A stretch of DNA of 64,000 nucleotides from Paracoccaceae bacterium. Lineage in GTDB: Bacteria > Pseudomonadota > Alphaproteobacteria > Rhodobacterales > Rhodobacteraceae. A program made the position numbers and the translations under genes. The notes beneath the pieces were generated by a model. It had not been told where the DNA came from. It saw only the letters and a list, made by a program, of their open reading frames with translations, and searched no databases. The stretch is from assembly GCA_017510335.1 (NCBI GenBank), contig JAFWNM010000001.1, forward strand, positions 1 to 64,000, in the 5' to 3' direction. Numbering within the stretch: position 1 is the stretch's first letter; each line of letters opens with the position of its first letter. Below, one piece after another: positions 63,422 through 64,000 of the stretch.

Positions 63422-64000
63422 TTAGTCCTCAAACTCGACCAACAGATCCTTGGCTTCGATCTGTGCGCCAGCCTGAACATGCACGGTTTTAACCACAGCG
63501 TCGCGGTCCGCATGCATACCGGTTTCCATTTTCATGGCTTCGATCGTCAGCAGCAGGTCGCCCGCCTTCACCTTTTGCCCTGCATTCACCCCGACCGAGG
63601 CCACGACACCGGGCATCGGTGCCCCCATATGGGCCGGGTTGGTGATATCTGCCTTGGCGCGCTGCGCGGTCTTGGCTTTCACTTCGCGGTTTGGCACCCG
63701 AATCGTGCGGGGCTGGCCGTTCAGTTCGAAAAACACTTTCACATCCCCGTCGTCGCCCGTTTCGCCCACAGCCACAACGCGGATTTCCAGTGTTTTGCCC
63801 GGTGCGATTTCGGCCGAGATTTCCTCGCCCGGTTCCATGCCGTAAAAGAAGGTCTGCGTGGGCAAGGCGCGCACTGGCCCATAAACGCGGTGGCGGCCCA
63901 TGTAATCCAGAAACACCTTCGGATACATCAGATACCCGTTCAGGTCCTCATCATCGACAGTGAAACCTTCCAGTTGCTGGCTCAGGTCCGCGCGCGTGGC
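63422..64000 (-). CDS. pyc: Pyruvate carboxylase, C-terminal part (gene runs off the window)
   Basis: The frame is open to the window edge. The visible 192 residues end with the biotin carrier domain (about the last 75 residues), carrying the biotinyl Lys in EAMKMET. Before it lies the segment [24 protein letters not shown], typical of the carboxyltransferase/allosteric region of pyruvate carboxylase. The 5' end lies beyond 64000. Makes oxaloacetate from pyruvate. The stop is 104 nt before trpA. Confidence 0.92.
   Translation of the reverse strand, partial: ATRADLSQQLEGFTVDDEDLNGYLMYPKVFLDYMGRHRVYGPVRALPTQTFFYGMEPGEEISAEIAPGKTLEIRVVAVGETGDDGDVKVFFELNGQPRTIRVPNREVKAKTAQRAKADITNPAHMGAPMPGVVASVGVNAGQKVKAGDLLLTIEAMKMETGMHADRDAVVKTVHVQAGAQIEAKDLLVEFED

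Overview
The window is a gene-dense, high-GC chromosomal segment, most likely from an alphaproteobacterium of the order Rhodobacterales (family Rhodobacteraceae sensu lato). The basis is the combination of an alphaproteobacterial HslV with a short propeptide, an AddAB recombinase, heterotetrameric sarcosine oxidase soxBDAG, a DivL-like PAS sensor next to tsaE, an NDUFA9-like protein and the dacA-tmk-holB-tatD cluster. I recognise no transposase, integrase, phage gene, rRNA or CRISPR array. One tRNA gene (Leu, anticodon CAG) is present. About 63 protein genes can be supported, most in short operons with 1-20 nt overlaps.

Layout. 0.3-1.5 kb: a class I glutamine amidotransferase-like hydrolase overlapping a small cytochrome c. 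1.5-4.0 kb: two L,D-transpeptidase lipoproteins flanking a KDPG aldolase. 4.1-10.8 kb: a leftward run hslO-nudix-cca-ABC exporter-rRNA/tRNA methyltransferase-sodium channel. 10.9-13.9 kb: an orphan glycosyltransferase-like gene, L-serine dehydratase, and a cytochrome c lipoprotein. 14.0-20.3 kb (rightward): rpiA-gor, then hflK-hflC-DUF2065-degP, an envelope proteolysis cluster. 20.5-30.5 kb: a peptidoglycan-binding-like protein, a [2Fe-2S] ferredoxin, then a PAS sensor with a consensus CtrA box in front, tsaE, addB, addA and trxA. 30.6-34.6 kb: hslVU, sufT-like, an acyltransferase, sufA-like, tpiA. 34.8-36.5 kb: a Hint-like protein without catalytic cysteine and a phytase-like lipoprotein. 36.6-42.6 kb: soxBDAG and sodB (sarcosine demethylation makes hydrogen peroxide and formaldehyde equivalents; SOD deals with superoxide). 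42.9-51.3 kb (leftward): nadE, SPOR lipoprotein, dacA, tmk, holB, tatD, PhnP-like hydrolase, AEC transporter. 51.5-54.4 kb: a secreted protein made almost wholly of MORN repeats, tRNA-Leu, NDUFA9-like protein. 54.5-58.9 kb (leftward): comF-grxC-nitrilase-marR-ECF sigma-anti-sigma-fasciclin. 59.0-64.0 kb: methyltransferase, hemH, a tiny membrane protein, a CAP-domain lipoprotein, trpA, and the 3' end of pyruvate carboxylase running off the edge.

The points most worth a second look are (i) the CtrA-type box before a DivL-like sensor that lacks a kinase domain and ends in an odd basic tail, (ii) the ECF sigma/RskA-like anti-sigma/fasciclin cluster with an ECF-like promoter, which resembles SigK-RskA-MPT70/83 of mycobacteria, and (iii) three families of dispersed intergenic repeats, one of which forms a block with 13-nt perfect inverted arms. 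I did not find a clearly novel defence or mobile system; most of the window is core housekeeping.
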